A stretch of 64,000 bases of DNA from Rhodanobacter sp. A1T4 (GCF_014207185.1 NZ_JACHCP010000007.1:62001-126000); one strand, 5' to 3'. Numbered from the stretch's first letter, positions 45,180-54,333 are shown. Notes: generated by a model not told the origin, from the sequence alone. Program-made: numbers and translations.

Positions 45180-46574
45180 ATGACCACCTTCAGCACACTT
45201 GCCCTCAAACCCGCCCTGCTCGCCAGCATTGAGACACTGGGATACACCAGCATGACCCCGGTGCAGACGCAGAGCCTGCCGCCGATGCTCGAAGGCCGCG
45301 ACGTGATCGCGCAGGCACAAACCGGCAGTGGCAAGACCGCCGCGTTCGGCCTCAGCCTGCTGCAGACGCTTGACGCCGACACGATCCGGCTGCAGGTGCT
45401 GGTGCTGTGCCCGACGCGTGAGCTGGCCGACCAGGTGAGCAAGGCGATCCGCAAGCTGGCCGCCAATATCGCCAACGTGAAGCTGCTGACCCTGTGCGGT
45501 GGCATGCCGCTGGGCCCGCAGCTGGCCTCGCTCACCCACGATCCGCACATCGTGGTCGGTACGCCCGGCCGCGTGCAGGAGCACCTCAAGCGGGGCAGCC
45601 TGCACGGCGGCGGCATCAAGGTGCTGGTGCTGGACGAGGCCGATCGCATGCTCGACATGGGTTTCAGCGATGCCATCGACGACATTGTCGGACGCATCGC
45701 CAAGCATCACCAAACGCTGCTGTTCTCCGCCACGTATCCACAGGAGATCCGCGCCGTCAGCCAGCGGCTGCAGAACGATCCCGTCGAGGTGACCGTGGAT
45801 GCGCCGGCTGATGAGAAGCCCGCGATCGAGCAACGCTTCCACGAAGTCGAGCCGGCACAGAAGATGGACGCGTTGGCACAACTGCTCAGCGGCGAGCGTG
45901 CCGCGGAGGTTTCGGGCAATCAGGCGCTGGTGTTCTGCAATATGCGCCGCGAAGTCGACGCCGTGGCGCAGGAGCTCGATCGCCGCGGCTTCTCCGCGCT
46001 GGCCCTGCACGGCGACATGGAACAACGCGACCGCGACGAAGTGCTGGTGCGCTTCGTCAATCACAGCTGCAGTGTGCTGGTGGCTACCGACGTCGCCGCA
46101 CGCGGACTGGACATCGCGGCGCTGCCTTTGGTGATCAGCTACGACATCGCACACGATCCGGAAACGCACACGCATCGCATCGGCCGCACTGGCCGCGCCG
46201 GGCAATCCGGCCTGGCTATTACGCTATGTGCGTCGCGCGAGCGGCCCAAGGCGAACAATATCGAAGAGTTGAACGGCATGCCGCTACCGTGGAAGCCACT
46301 GAAAGTCTCGCCACAGCGCAGCAAGACCCTGCATCTGGCACCGATGAAAACCCTGGTGATCGATGCCGGCAGGCAGGACAAGCTGCGTCCTGGCGACATC
46401 CTCGGCGCACTCACCGGCGACGCGGGCCTTGCCGCGAAAGACATCGGCAAGATCGACGTCTACGCCACCCGCGCCTACGTGGCGATCAGCCGCTCGCTGG
46501 CGACCAAGGCACTGGACCGGTTGCGCGCCGGCAAGATCAAAGGCCGCAATTTCCGCGTGCGCCCGCTGGCTTGA
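45180..46574 (+). CDS. dbpA: ATP-dependent 23S rRNA helicase
   Basis: A 464-residue DEAD-box helicase. Motifs are Q (TSMTPVQTQSLPPML), I (AQTGSGKTAAFGLSLL), II (VLDEADRMLDMGF), III (FSATYPQEIR) and VI (HRIGRTGRAGQSGLAI). The C-terminus (MKTLVIDAGRQDKLRPGDIL, IDVYATRAYVAISRSLA, KIKGRNFRVRPL) is the DbpA RNA-binding domain that recognises hairpin 92 of 23S rRNA. It acts in late 50S assembly. I take ATG 45180 as start (MTTFSTLALKPALLASIE); a longer reading is open but unlike the family. Confidence 0.96.
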   Translation: MTTFSTLALKPALLASIETLGYTSMTPVQTQSLPPMLEGRDVIAQAQTGSGKTAAFGLSLLQTLDADTIRLQVLVLCPTRELADQVSKAIRKLAANIANVKLLTLCGGMPLGPQLASLTHDPHIVVGTPGRVQEHLKRGSLHGGGIKVLVLDEADRMLDMGFSDAIDDIVGRIAKHHQTLLFSATYPQEIRAVSQRLQNDPVEVTVDAPADEKPAIEQRFHEVEPAQKMDALAQLLSGERAAEVSGNQALVFCNMRREVDAVAQELDRRGFSALALHGDMEQRDRDEVLVRFVNHSCSVLVATDVAARGLDIAALPLVISYDIAHDPETHTHRIGRTGRAGQSGLAITLCASRERPKANNIEELNGMPLPWKPLKVSPQRSKTLHLAPMKTLVIDAGRQDKLRPGDILGALTGDAGLAAKDIGKIDVYATRAYVAISRSLATKALDRLRAGKIKGRNFRVRPLA

Positions 46575-46632
46575 GCGCGGGCATACCCATCACCCAACCA
46601 TCATCACCCAACCAAACGACGGAATGATTCCG

Positions 46633-47409
46633 ATGATTCGACGGCTGACTTACCTTCTCGCCTTCGCCATGCTCGCCTGCTGCACACAAGCCGGGGCAGC
46701 GATACCGGTTTATGGCTACAAGGTCATGCACGTTTATCCACACGATATTTCTGCCTATACCGAGGGCCTGTTCTACAAGGATGGGTTTCTTTACGAGGCC
46801 ACCGGTGAAGCCGGCGAATCCACCGTGCGCAAGGTCGAGCTGCAGACCGGCAAGGTACTGCAACGTTACGACGTGCCGCCGCAGTATTTCGGCGAGGGCA
46901 TCGTGGACTGGAAGGGCAAGCTGATGCAGCTGACCTGGAAAAGCCAGATCGGCTTCGTCCATGACCTCAACACGTTCAAATTGGAGCGCACCTTTGCCTA
47001 CCCTGGCGAGGGCTGGGCACTCACGCGCGACAGCAAGCAGCTCTACATGAGCGACGGCTCGTCCATCCTGCGCATCCTCAATCCAGACACCCTTGCGCAG
47101 ACCGGCAGCATTGCCGTGACCGCCGACGGCGTGCCGGTAACCAACCTCAACGAACTGGAATGGGTGAAGGGCACCATCTACGCCAACATCTGGCTCACCA
47201 GCAAGATCGCGCTGATCGATCCGGCAACCGGCCATGTTACCGGCTGGCTCGACCTGGCCAGCCTGCTTGATATCAGCCAACTACCCGAACCGGTCAACGA
47301 TGTGCTCAACGGTATCGCCTACGACGCGAAACACGATCGGCTTTTCGTCACTGGCAAGCGCTGGCCGAAGCTGTTCGAGATCAAGCTCGTGAAGCAGCCC
47401 GCGCCTTGA
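46633..47409 (+). CDS. Glutaminyl-peptide cyclotransferase
   Basis: A 258-residue protein with a signal peptide (LTYLLAFAMLACCTQAGA; the cysteine pair makes a lipoprotein possible but the lipobox is poor). The mature part is a five-bladed propeller of the plant/bacterial glutaminyl cyclotransferase family: YTEGLFYKDGFLYEATG, GEGIVDWKGKLMQLTW, EGWALTRDSKQLYMSDGSS, NLNELEWVKGTIYANIW and VLNGIAYDAKHDRLFVTGKR. It forms N-terminal pyroglutamate on exported peptides, which protects them from aminopeptidases. It follows dbpA on the same strand. ATG 46633 or ATG 46624 may be the start. Confidence 0.93.
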   Translation: MIRRLTYLLAFAMLACCTQAGAAIPVYGYKVMHVYPHDISAYTEGLFYKDGFLYEATGEAGESTVRKVELQTGKVLQRYDVPPQYFGEGIVDWKGKLMQLTWKSQIGFVHDLNTFKLERTFAYPGEGWALTRDSKQLYMSDGSSILRILNPDTLAQTGSIAVTADGVPVTNLNELEWVKGTIYANIWLTSKIALIDPATGHVTGWLDLASLLDISQLPEPVNDVLNGIAYDAKHDRLFVTGKRWPKLFEIKLVKQPAP

Positions 47410-47421
47410 ATGCACTGCAGA

Positions 47422-48675
47422 TTACGGCGTTCCAGGCCGGCCACTTTTAATCCATTCGGCGGCTCCGCGACCGGCGATCAGCCCACTGGCGAAGCAGGCG
47501 GTCAGCAGATAGCCGCCCGTTGGCGCCTCCCAATCCAGCATTTCGCCAGCAAAGAACACGCCGGGCCGCGCACGAAGCATCAGTGCATCATCCAGCGACT
47601 CAAGCCGTATGCCGCCGGCCGTGCTGATGGTCTCGGCCATCGGGCGCGGTTTGCGCAGGTGAAGTGGAAGCGCCTTGAGTTGCGCGGCCAAAGCGACCGG
47701 ATCGGCCAACGTTGCCTTGGCGGTCAATTCGAATACCAATGCGCTCTTGTAAGGATCCAACCCGGCCCGGCGGCGCAACCAGTCGCCGATGCTGTGCTTG
47801 CCGCGCGGCGCCGCAAGACGCTCAGCTAGTAGGGCCTGCGCGTAGCCCGGCACCAGATCCAGCATGAGCACGGCTTCTCCGCGTTCGGTAATCTGCTCGC
47901 GGAGCTCGGCGCCGATCGCGTAAATCAGGCTGCCCTCGATACCGTACTCGGTAAGCACGAATTCGCCCTGCCGCGCATGCGAGGTGCCCTGACGATCAGT
48001 CCAGTGCGCGACGACAGGCTTGAGTGGCGCGCCGGCGAATCGGCTGATCAGATGCTCACTCCAGGGAATTTCAAAGCCGCCGTTTGCCGGCTGCAGCGGA
48101 GCAATTCCGACACCTAGTTGCGACATCGAATCTACCCACGCACCGTCGGAGCCGAGCTGTGGCCAGCTGGCACCGCCCAGCGCGAATATCACCGTATTCG
48201 CTTTGACGATGTGCTCGCCTTGTGCGGTGGCGAAGCGTAGTGCGCCATCGTCCTGCCAGCCTAGCCAACGATGATGCATGTGAAACACGACACCGGATTC
48301 GCGCAACCGGCGCAACCATCGGCGCAAGAGCGGAGCTGCCTTGAGATCTGCAGGAAATACGCGCCCCGAACTACCGACGAACGTATCCACGCCCAAACCG
48401 CTCGCCCAGTTGCGCAAGGCCTGCGCATTGAATGCGTCCAGCCAGCGAGTGATCTCTGTCTTGCGCGTGCCAAAACGATCGACAAAGTCAGCAAAGGGCT
48501 CGACGTGGGTCAGGTTGAGGCCGCCCTTCCCTGCCAAGAGAAATTTGCGACCCACCGAACCCATAGCGTCGTAGAGATCAATGGCGAAGCCGGCAGCGCA
48601 CGCGGCCTCGGCCGCCATCAGGCCAGCGGGGCCACCACCAATGATTGTCACTTGAGGAACAGCGGCTTTAGTCAT
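47422..48675 (-). CDS. HI0933/BaiN-like FAD-dependent flavoprotein
   Basis: A 417-residue protein with the dinucleotide motif VTIIGGGPAGLMAAEAACAAG, GRKFLLAGKGGLNLTHVEPF, VIFALGGASWPQLGSDGAWV and the C-terminal FAGEMLDWEAPTGGYLLTACFASG. This is the 'TIGR03862/HI0933-like' group. The natural substrate is unknown; relatives include a bile-acid reductase. It is convergent with the cyclotransferase, with 12 bp between stops. ATG 48675 is chosen, although GTG 48702 is also in frame. Confidence 0.9.
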   Translation of the reverse strand: MTKAAVPQVTIIGGGPAGLMAAEAACAAGFAIDLYDAMGSVGRKFLLAGKGGLNLTHVEPFADFVDRFGTRKTEITRWLDAFNAQALRNWASGLGVDTFVGSSGRVFPADLKAAPLLRRWLRRLRESGVVFHMHHRWLGWQDDGALRFATAQGEHIVKANTVIFALGGASWPQLGSDGAWVDSMSQLGVGIAPLQPANGGFEIPWSEHLISRFAGAPLKPVVAHWTDRQGTSHARQGEFVLTEYGIEGSLIYAIGAELREQITERGEAVLMLDLVPGYAQALLAERLAAPRGKHSIGDWLRRRAGLDPYKSALVFELTAKATLADPVALAAQLKALPLHLRKPRPMAETISTAGGIRLESLDDALMLRARPGVFFAGEMLDWEAPTGGYLLTACFASGLIAGRGAAEWIKSGRPGTP

Positions 48676-48769
48676 TCGTGCATGGTTGCACGTTGCTTCC
48701 ACAGATCGAAACCGCCGCTTCAGCGCTTATTGCTGCAGACCCCGGCAAAGCATCGCGTTGCTTTCACGT

Positions 48770-49200
48770 AAGGACCAAAATTTTTGGTATTAACTCATGC
48801 CAATTAATTATTCAGATGAACTCATCGTAGACACTAAATTGATTGTTATTCATCACCCTGGATAATTAAGACGCTATAGATAATCAGCATTGTCTTTTTA
48901 TTATCCACGAAGATCTTCGTATATTCAGCCGCCAACCGTGATATCTGAAGCGATATGAATAATATCGATCTAAACGCATCTACTTGCGAAATATGCAAGT
49001 TATTGCTATTCCCGTCCGAAAATCTGCGCTCTCTTGAAGAATTTTCGCTGATCGCCGACTAGAAATTTAATATAAATTATTGTTTTTAATGATTTATCAA
49101 TCAAATTTTCTTGGGTGTGTCGAGAATGAGATCAAGGAAAAGTAGTCAGCCAGAAAATCAGAGATAGCTTAATTTCCTGCGAAAACCTTTTCAGACGGAA
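48770..49200. other. AT-rich non-coding island
   Basis: The 869 bp between the flavoprotein start (48675) and the S53 protease start (49545) is the largest gene-free stretch. From about 48770 to 49200 it is clearly AT-rich against the GC-rich surroundings, with runs such as AATTAATTATT and TAATATAAATTATTG. It contains a 14-bp palindrome (ACGAAGATCTTCGT, 48907-48920) and ACCAAAATTTTTGGT at 48774-48788. No credible gene, tRNA or repeat family is seen. It could be a silencer/bent-DNA region for the protease or a scar of foreign DNA. Confidence 0.85.
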
Positions 49201-49225
49201 TAAAAATAAAACGATCCGACCGTTG

Positions 49226-49241
49226 TGTGATTGCAATCACC
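49226..49241 (+). promoter_or_regulatory. CRP/Clp-type binding site upstream of the S53 protease
   Basis: TGTGATTGCAATCACC matches the CRP consensus TGTGA-N6-TCACA at nine of ten half-site positions. Its centre is about 62.5 bp upstream of the transcription start predicted from the promoter at 49262-49289, the usual class I activator position. In Xanthomonas the CRP homologue Clp activates exported proteases, so this role fits. Confidence 0.75.
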
Positions 49242-49261
49242 CAATACTTCAAAAAGTCCTA

Positions 49262-49289
49262 TTGACGATACTCCAGACTTCGCCATAAC
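49262..49289 (+). promoter_or_regulatory. Putative sigma70 promoter of the S53 protease
   Basis: TTGACG (49262-49267) and CATAAC (49284-49289) are separated by 16 bp; the start would be near 49296. The weak -10 fits activator dependence. It predicts a 5' leader of about 250 nt. Confidence 0.5.
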
Positions 49290-49425
49290 GTCACAGAGTT
49301 CGCCAATCGGGAGTTTGGTAGACGGTCCTGTTACGACGTTTCTTTTTTGATTTTGACGTCGCCCTGTCAAAGCGTGCGTGTTGATCCTTGTAGAGATATT
49401 CAAAGAGGGCGTACGGAACGCAACA

Positions 49426-49483
49426 GGATTGCAAGGCAATCCAAGAAAGTCAGCCATGCCGTGTCTGTCCACGGCATTTATTT
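49426..49483 (+). promoter_or_regulatory. Two hairpins in the leader of the S53 protease
   Basis: First hairpin GGATTGC-AAG-GCAATCC at 49426-49442. Second ATGCCGTG-TCTGTC-CACGGCAT at 49456-49477, followed by TTATTT, which resembles a weak intrinsic terminator. They lie 62-119 bp before the start codon, within the predicted leader. They may act as an attenuator, as an mRNA-stabilising structure, or mark the end of a small RNA. Confidence 0.55.
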
Positions 49484-49544
49484 CATGAGGTCTTCGTGCC
49501 CCGTGCGGGCTCGTTTTGCCTCTTAAAACACTTCGGGAGTTCCA

Positions 49545-51983
49545 ATGCAAAATCATTTCCGTCTCAAGCTGCTGGTCGCATCCATTGCCCTGGCCGCCAC
49601 TGCGTCTGTCTGTGCCACCCCCGCAAGCAATGTCAGTAACGCGTTTGTCGCGCTGGCAACCCAACAAGTCAACGCGCTGCGTAACGGTGACGTATCGACC
49701 GGACCGCTGGCCGTCTCGCAGCCAATGCACATCGTGGTTTCGCTCAAGCTGCGCAATAAGGATCAATTGGACAGCTTTGTGGCCAAAGCCGAACAGCCGG
49801 GTACACCGGTCGCGCAGCGTTCGATGAGTCCGGCGCAATTCGCCGCGCAGTACTCGCCGACCCAGGCGCAGGCGCAGGCCGTGGCCGATTACTTGACCAA
49901 GGCTGGCTACAAGAACGTCACCATCGCCCCGAACCGTTTGCTGGTTGAAGGCGACGCGACCTCGGACACTGTGCGCGCTACGTTCAACACCACGTTCGAG
50001 AGTGTACGTACCCACGACGGCCGCAACGCTTATCACAATACAAGCGCCGTGATGATTCCCGCTGCGCTGCAGGACACCGTGCAGACCGTACTCGGTCTGG
50101 ATAATGTACATCTGTCGCATACGTTCGCCGTCAGGGCCCACACGAACGCTGCACACCCGTTGGCTACTGGAACGGCCGCCGGTCACAACCCACTCGATTT
50201 TCCCAAGATCTACGGTGCCAGCAGCCTCCCTACCGCATCGACGGTCACGGTCGGTAACATCGTTTCGGGCCAGATGAGCGACGTGCTCAGCGACGTCAAG
50301 TCCTTTGAGAGCACCAACGGTCTGCCGTCTCTCGTGCCATCGATCGAGGGTACAGGCAACACCGGTAGCGTCTCGGCAAGCGGTGACGGCGAATGGGATC
50401 TGGACACCCAGGACATCCTCGCGATGACCGGTGGCGTGAAAAGCCTGATCCTCTACGATGCAGCAAGCCTTTCCGACGCGGCACTCACCACCGACTACAA
50501 CCTGGCCGTGACCGACGACAAGGCTGTCGTGATCAACGTCTCGCTGGGCGAATGCGAAACCGACGCCAAATCAGCGGGTACGACCACGGCGGAAGATACG
50601 GTCTTCGAACAAGCTGTGGCGCAAGGCCAGACCTTCTCGGTGTCAGCCGGCGATTCCGGCGCCAACGAGTGCACCAGCGGCATAACCCCAAGCTGGCCAG
50701 CCAGTTCGCAATACGTGATCTCGGCGGGCGGTACCGAGGTGTATACCACCGGCACCACCTGGGACAGCGAGACGGTATGGAACAATCTCAGCGAGAGTGA
50801 AGGTGCAACCGGCGGCAGCCCCAGCACGTTCGAGCCGATTCCCAGCTGGCAGGTGGGCGTGGGTCAGAACGGTACGTCCAAGTTCCGCGGCGTGCCTGAC
50901 ATCGCCTATGACGCCAGCCCGGATTCCGGTGCGCTAGTCATCGTGGACGGCCAGGCAAACCAGCAGATCGGCGGCACCAGCCTGGCCTCACCGCTGTTCG
51001 TCGGCGCATGGGCACGTATCCAGGGCGCGAATGGCGGTGCCCTTGGCTTTGCCGCTCCGCTGGTCTACAAGGCAGCAGCTGCCAACTATGCGGCGGACTT
51101 CCACGACATCACCTCGGGCAACAACGATGGTGAGACGGCAGCAGTGGGCTGGGACTACACCACCGGCTTCGGCAGCATCATCGTCAGTTCCCTTTCGAGC
51201 AACATCAGCGGTGGTGGCGGCAGCACTGGCGGCACGCCAGTAGCCAACTTCAGCGACACCACCAGTGGCTTGACTGCTACGTTCACTGATTCGTCCACCG
51301 ATTCGGGCGGTACCATCAGCACGCACGCGTGGACCTTCGGTGACGGTAGCACCTCGGCTGTCGCCAGCCCGAGCCACACCTATGCGGCCGCCGGCACCTA
51401 CAGTGTGACTGAGACCGTGACCGACAGCGTCAGCGGTACTACCAGCTCCAAGACGGCATCGGTGACAGTCAGCAGCAGTGGCGGCGGCACCCCGACCCAG
51501 ATCCTCGTCAACACTGGCTTCGAAACCGGTACTGCCTCGCCATGGACCTTGAGTTCGGGTGTGTTGTGCAGCACCAGCAGCTCGTCGTCCAGCTACTGCG
51601 GTAGCGGCGAGACCTCGCATGCGGGGACCTGGTTCGCATGGCTTGATGGATATGGTGCTTCGCACACCGACACGGCGTCGCAGTCGGTAGCGATTCCAAG
51701 CGGCAAGACGACGGCGACCTTGCAGTACTACCTGCATATCGACTCGACCAAGAGTACAGCGGCCGATACCTTGACCGTGCAGGTGCTGAATTCGTCCGGC
51801 ACGGTGCTGAAGACCCTGTCGACCTTCACCAGCCTCAATACCAACACCGGTTATGCGGTGGAGACCGCCAATCTGGCCGCGTACATCGGTCAGACGGTCA
51901 CCATCAAGTTCACCGGCAAGGAGACTTCGTCTTCGGGTAACACCGACTTCACGCTCGACGACGTCACCCTGACCGTGCAGTAA
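49545..51983 (+). CDS. Secreted sedolisin (S53) protease with PKD domain
   Basis: An 812-residue pre-pro-protease. It has a signal peptide (LKLLVASIALAATASVCA), an activation prodomain to about residue 205 (SPAQFAAQYSPTQAQAQAVA), then the S53 catalytic domain with Glu283 and Asp287 in GEWDLDTQDI and Ser479 in GTSLASPLFVG. Next is a PKD domain (about 565-645; FSDTTSGLTATFTDSS, WTFGDGSTSAVASPSHTY), and a C-terminal beta-rich domain (about 655-812) like those used for substrate binding. It is close in plan to xanthomonalisin, a pepstatin-insensitive acid protease. Export by the T2SS encoded at the right of the window is likely. Regulation: see the CRP/Clp-like site and leader hairpins. Confidence 0.93.
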   Translation: MQNHFRLKLLVASIALAATASVCATPASNVSNAFVALATQQVNALRNGDVSTGPLAVSQPMHIVVSLKLRNKDQLDSFVAKAEQPGTPVAQRSMSPAQFAAQYSPTQAQAQAVADYLTKAGYKNVTIAPNRLLVEGDATSDTVRATFNTTFESVRTHDGRNAYHNTSAVMIPAALQDTVQTVLGLDNVHLSHTFAVRAHTNAAHPLATGTAAGHNPLDFPKIYGASSLPTASTVTVGNIVSGQMSDVLSDVKSFESTNGLPSLVPSIEGTGNTGSVSASGDGEWDLDTQDILAMTGGVKSLILYDAASLSDAALTTDYNLAVTDDKAVVINVSLGECETDAKSAGTTTAEDTVFEQAVAQGQTFSVSAGDSGANECTSGITPSWPASSQYVISAGGTEVYTTGTTWDSETVWNNLSESEGATGGSPSTFEPIPSWQVGVGQNGTSKFRGVPDIAYDASPDSGALVIVDGQANQQIGGTSLASPLFVGAWARIQGANGGALGFAAPLVYKAAAANYAADFHDITSGNNDGETAAVGWDYTTGFGSIIVSSLSSNISGGGGSTGGTPVANFSDTTSGLTATFTDSSTDSGGTISTHAWTFGDGSTSAVASPSHTYAAAGTYSVTETVTDSVSGTTSSKTASVTVSSSGGGTPTQILVNTGFETGTASPWTLSSGVLCSTSSSSSSYCGSGETSHAGTWFAWLDGYGASHTDTASQSVAIPSGKTTATLQYYLHIDSTKSTAADTLTVQVLNSSGTVLKTLSTFTSLNTNTGYAVETANLAAYIGQTVTIKFTGKETSSSGNTDFTLDDVTLTVQ

Positions 51984-52037
51984 ACCAAGCAAGCCGAACA
52001 GCCGCTGGAACAAGTGGCTGTTACGGTAATCCAACGT

Positions 52038-52071
52038 GAAGAGCCCAGTCGCAAGGCTGGGCTCTTCTTTT
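52038..52071 (+). terminator. Rho-independent terminator of the S53 protease gene
   Basis: Eleven-base perfect arms (GAAGAGCCCAG and CTGGGCTCTTC) with an eight-base loop, followed by TTTTA. It is 54 bp past the stop. Confidence 0.92.
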
Positions 52072-52115
52072 AGTGAACCTGGCAAAGCGGCTACCGCCGG
52101 AAGGCGAAAATCAGA

Positions 52116-54164
52116 TCACCGATAGTCTTTAACGATATCCAGCAGCGGGCTCAGATGCGTCTCGAAGTGTTTCCAGCGCGCTATGGATGATCGGTAGATC
52201 GGTTTGCGTACCTGGGCGATGCTGGCGGTTTTGACGACGCGCTTGTTCCGGTGGAAGTCGAGGCAGCGCTCGTCCCACGGCAGGCCGAGGTGGTCAAGCA
52301 AACGTCGCGCCTGGCCCTCGGTATCCGTCACCATATCCTCGTAGCGGACGTCCAGTACCGTGCCCGTCGGCAGTACGCGGTGCCAATGTTGCATCAGCTG
52401 AATGTAACGCACGTAATAGCGTCCCACCGTGTCCAGACTGTAGGCGAAATCGAGATTGTTGTTTGCGAACAGGCGTGAGTAACACGAGAAGCACGAGTCC
52501 ATCGGATCGCGCATGGCATGGATGATCCTGGCATGCGGCAGCATCAGGTGAATCATGCCCAAGTGCAGAAAATTGGCCGGCATCTTGTCGGTGATGCGTT
52601 CGGCTTCCGGCGCCAGCCGCCAAATGCGTTCGATGTAGGTTTCGCCCAGGCGATGGAACTCATCGGCCGACAATGTGGTGACGACTTCCGGATAGGCATC
52701 TACCTGTTCACCTGTTTTCGCGGCGATGGCATGCACTACATCGTCCAAGTCGCTCAGCTCGCCAGCGCCATAAACTCCTGGATAGGTAGACAGGATCTGC
52801 TCGATCAGTGAGGTACCCGAACGCGGCATGCCGACGATGAAGATCGGCGCCTTGTCCGCGTAAGCCGGCTTCGGCCGACTGGCAAAGAATGAGGCGCTGA
52901 ATACGGATTGCAGACACTCCGTCAGCGCCACCTCGCGAGCTTCGTCGTGCGGAAATTGCTCGTGCTGCAAGCGATTTCCCTCCGCATAGGCGGCGAATGC
53001 ATCCTCGTAGCGGCCAACATCTTCGCGCATCTTGCCCAAGGCAAACCAATAGCTGATGCGCCCTGTTCTCGGCAACGTGGGGAGTTGATGCTGCTGGCTT
53101 TCGAACAGTCTGAGATGGGGGTCGTCAGCGGTATAGGTTTTGAGTGGCGAGAGATTGCAGTGCGACTGAATGAAATCCGCTTTGATCGCGATGGCGGCCT
53201 CGAAACACTGACTGGCCTCTTCCAGGCGACCCTGCCGCTTGAGACACAGGCCCAGATTGTTGAGCGCCCGCAAATGATTGGGCGCGATCTTCAACGCGCA
53301 CCGATAGCTTTGTTCCGCGTCGAGTTGCCGCTTCTGGTCACGCAGGATGTTGCCGAGATTGAAATGCGTCTCGGCATATCCATCGTTGAGCGCCAGCGCC
53401 TGACGATAGCTGGACTCCGCTTCAACCATGCGGCCCTGGTCGCCAAGCGCATTGCCTAGATTTGTGTGTGCCTCGACGTAGTTCGGGTCGATCGCCAATG
53501 CGCGACGATAGCAGGCCTCAGCGTCGGCCTTGCAGCCCTGGCTGCGATACACGATGCCCAGGCTGTTATGCACCGGCGCGTCGTCCGGGCGCGCTGCCAG
53601 AACGCGAAGCAGATGCACCTCTGCTTCGCCGGGTTGGCCGGTCGCGATGAGGGCATGGCCGAGCTTGGCATGGGCTTCGACGAAATCCGGCCGAATCACC
53701 AGCACGTGCCGATAGCTGCCCATCGCATCCTTCATCCGGTGTTGTGCGCTTAGCGCATTGCCGAGATTGAAATGTGCTTTGAAATGATCCGGCCTGATCG
53801 CAACGGCACGACGATAACTGTCGGCGGCATCACTCGGCTGCCCTAATGTCATCAAGCTGTTGCCGAGGTTGTAATGCACGTTGGCATCGTGCGGCAAAAG
53901 GACGGCGGCTTGTTGCTCGATGGCAACGGCTTCCACCATCTGCCCCTGTGATTTGAGCGACGCGCCAAGTACCTTCCAGGCAAAGCCGTATTCGGGAAAG
54001 CGGTCGATGAGCTTTCGTGCCAGCGCTTCGGCTTCAGTGTGCCGCTGCTGGTTAACCAGATTGGCAAGCGCGTCGATGTCCTGCTGGCCAGGCGAACCGG
54101 CTGCCAGCGGCGTCGAATCCGAAGAATGGTGCGCGCGATGCTCCATCGTCTCATTGTGCGACAT
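52116..54164 (-). CDS. TPR-repeat protein with sulfotransferase domain
   Basis: A 682-residue protein. From about residue 30 to 340 there are about nine TPR units of 34 residues (for example VHYNLGNSLMTLGQPSDAAD, AHTNLGNALGDQGRMVEAES, THFNLGNILRDQKRQLDAEQ). The rest is a PAPS-type sulfotransferase fold with the 5'-phosphosulfate loop PIFIVGMPRSGTSLIEQIL and the 3'-phosphate region HAMRDPMDSCFSCYSRLF. Such proteins occur widely in xanthomonads and may sulfate a protein, lipid or glycan; the acceptor is unknown. No signal peptide is visible, so it is cytoplasmic. AGGG precedes the start. It lies between two secreted peptidase genes. Confidence 0.9.
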   Translation of the reverse strand: MSHNETMEHRAHHSSDSTPLAAGSPGQQDIDALANLVNQQRHTEAEALARKLIDRFPEYGFAWKVLGASLKSQGQMVEAVAIEQQAAVLLPHDANVHYNLGNSLMTLGQPSDAADSYRRAVAIRPDHFKAHFNLGNALSAQHRMKDAMGSYRHVLVIRPDFVEAHAKLGHALIATGQPGEAEVHLLRVLAARPDDAPVHNSLGIVYRSQGCKADAEACYRRALAIDPNYVEAHTNLGNALGDQGRMVEAESSYRQALALNDGYAETHFNLGNILRDQKRQLDAEQSYRCALKIAPNHLRALNNLGLCLKRQGRLEEASQCFEAAIAIKADFIQSHCNLSPLKTYTADDPHLRLFESQQHQLPTLPRTGRISYWFALGKMREDVGRYEDAFAAYAEGNRLQHEQFPHDEAREVALTECLQSVFSASFFASRPKPAYADKAPIFIVGMPRSGTSLIEQILSTYPGVYGAGELSDLDDVVHAIAAKTGEQVDAYPEVVTTLSADEFHRLGETYIERIWRLAPEAERITDKMPANFLHLGMIHLMLPHARIIHAMRDPMDSCFSCYSRLFANNNLDFAYSLDTVGRYYVRYIQLMQHWHRVLPTGTVLDVRYEDMVTDTEGQARRLLDHLGLPWDERCLDFHRNKRVVKTASIAQVRKPIYRSSIARWKHFETHLSPLLDIVKDYR

Positions 54165-54266
54165 GGTTGGCCCTGGCGGTAAGTGACGACGCAGACCTCA
54201 CGAGATATTGCGAATACACGCGTGGAGCGATACATGTCTGGCCCATCGATCGCACCGACAACTATC

Positions 54267-54325
54267 CGCTTAGGCCAGCAATTATCTGCCTAAGCGTTGT
54301 ATCGTGTTCACCCCTTGACGGTGAA
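54267..54325 (+). promoter_or_regulatory. Two inverted repeats in the leader of the M28 peptidase
   Basis: CGCTTAGGC (54267-54275) and GCCTAAGCG (54288-54296) are a nine-base inverted repeat with a 12-base spacer, shaped like an operator or hairpin. TTCACC (54307-54312) pairs with GGTGAA (54320-54325), the only Shine-Dalgarno-like sequence before ATG 54334. The second could mask the ribosome site. Confidence 0.4.
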
Positions 54326-54333
54326 TACGTACG

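Noticed and set aside
49191-50186. A 331-codon open frame on the minus strand across the protease start and part of the AT-rich region
   Set aside because: It reads through the S53 prodomain in antisense and has no recognisable domain or ribosome-binding site.
50988-52085. A 365-codon minus-strand frame opposite the end of the S53 protease
   Set aside because: Antisense to PKD and C-terminal domains; composition of a shadow frame (Gly/Arg-rich).
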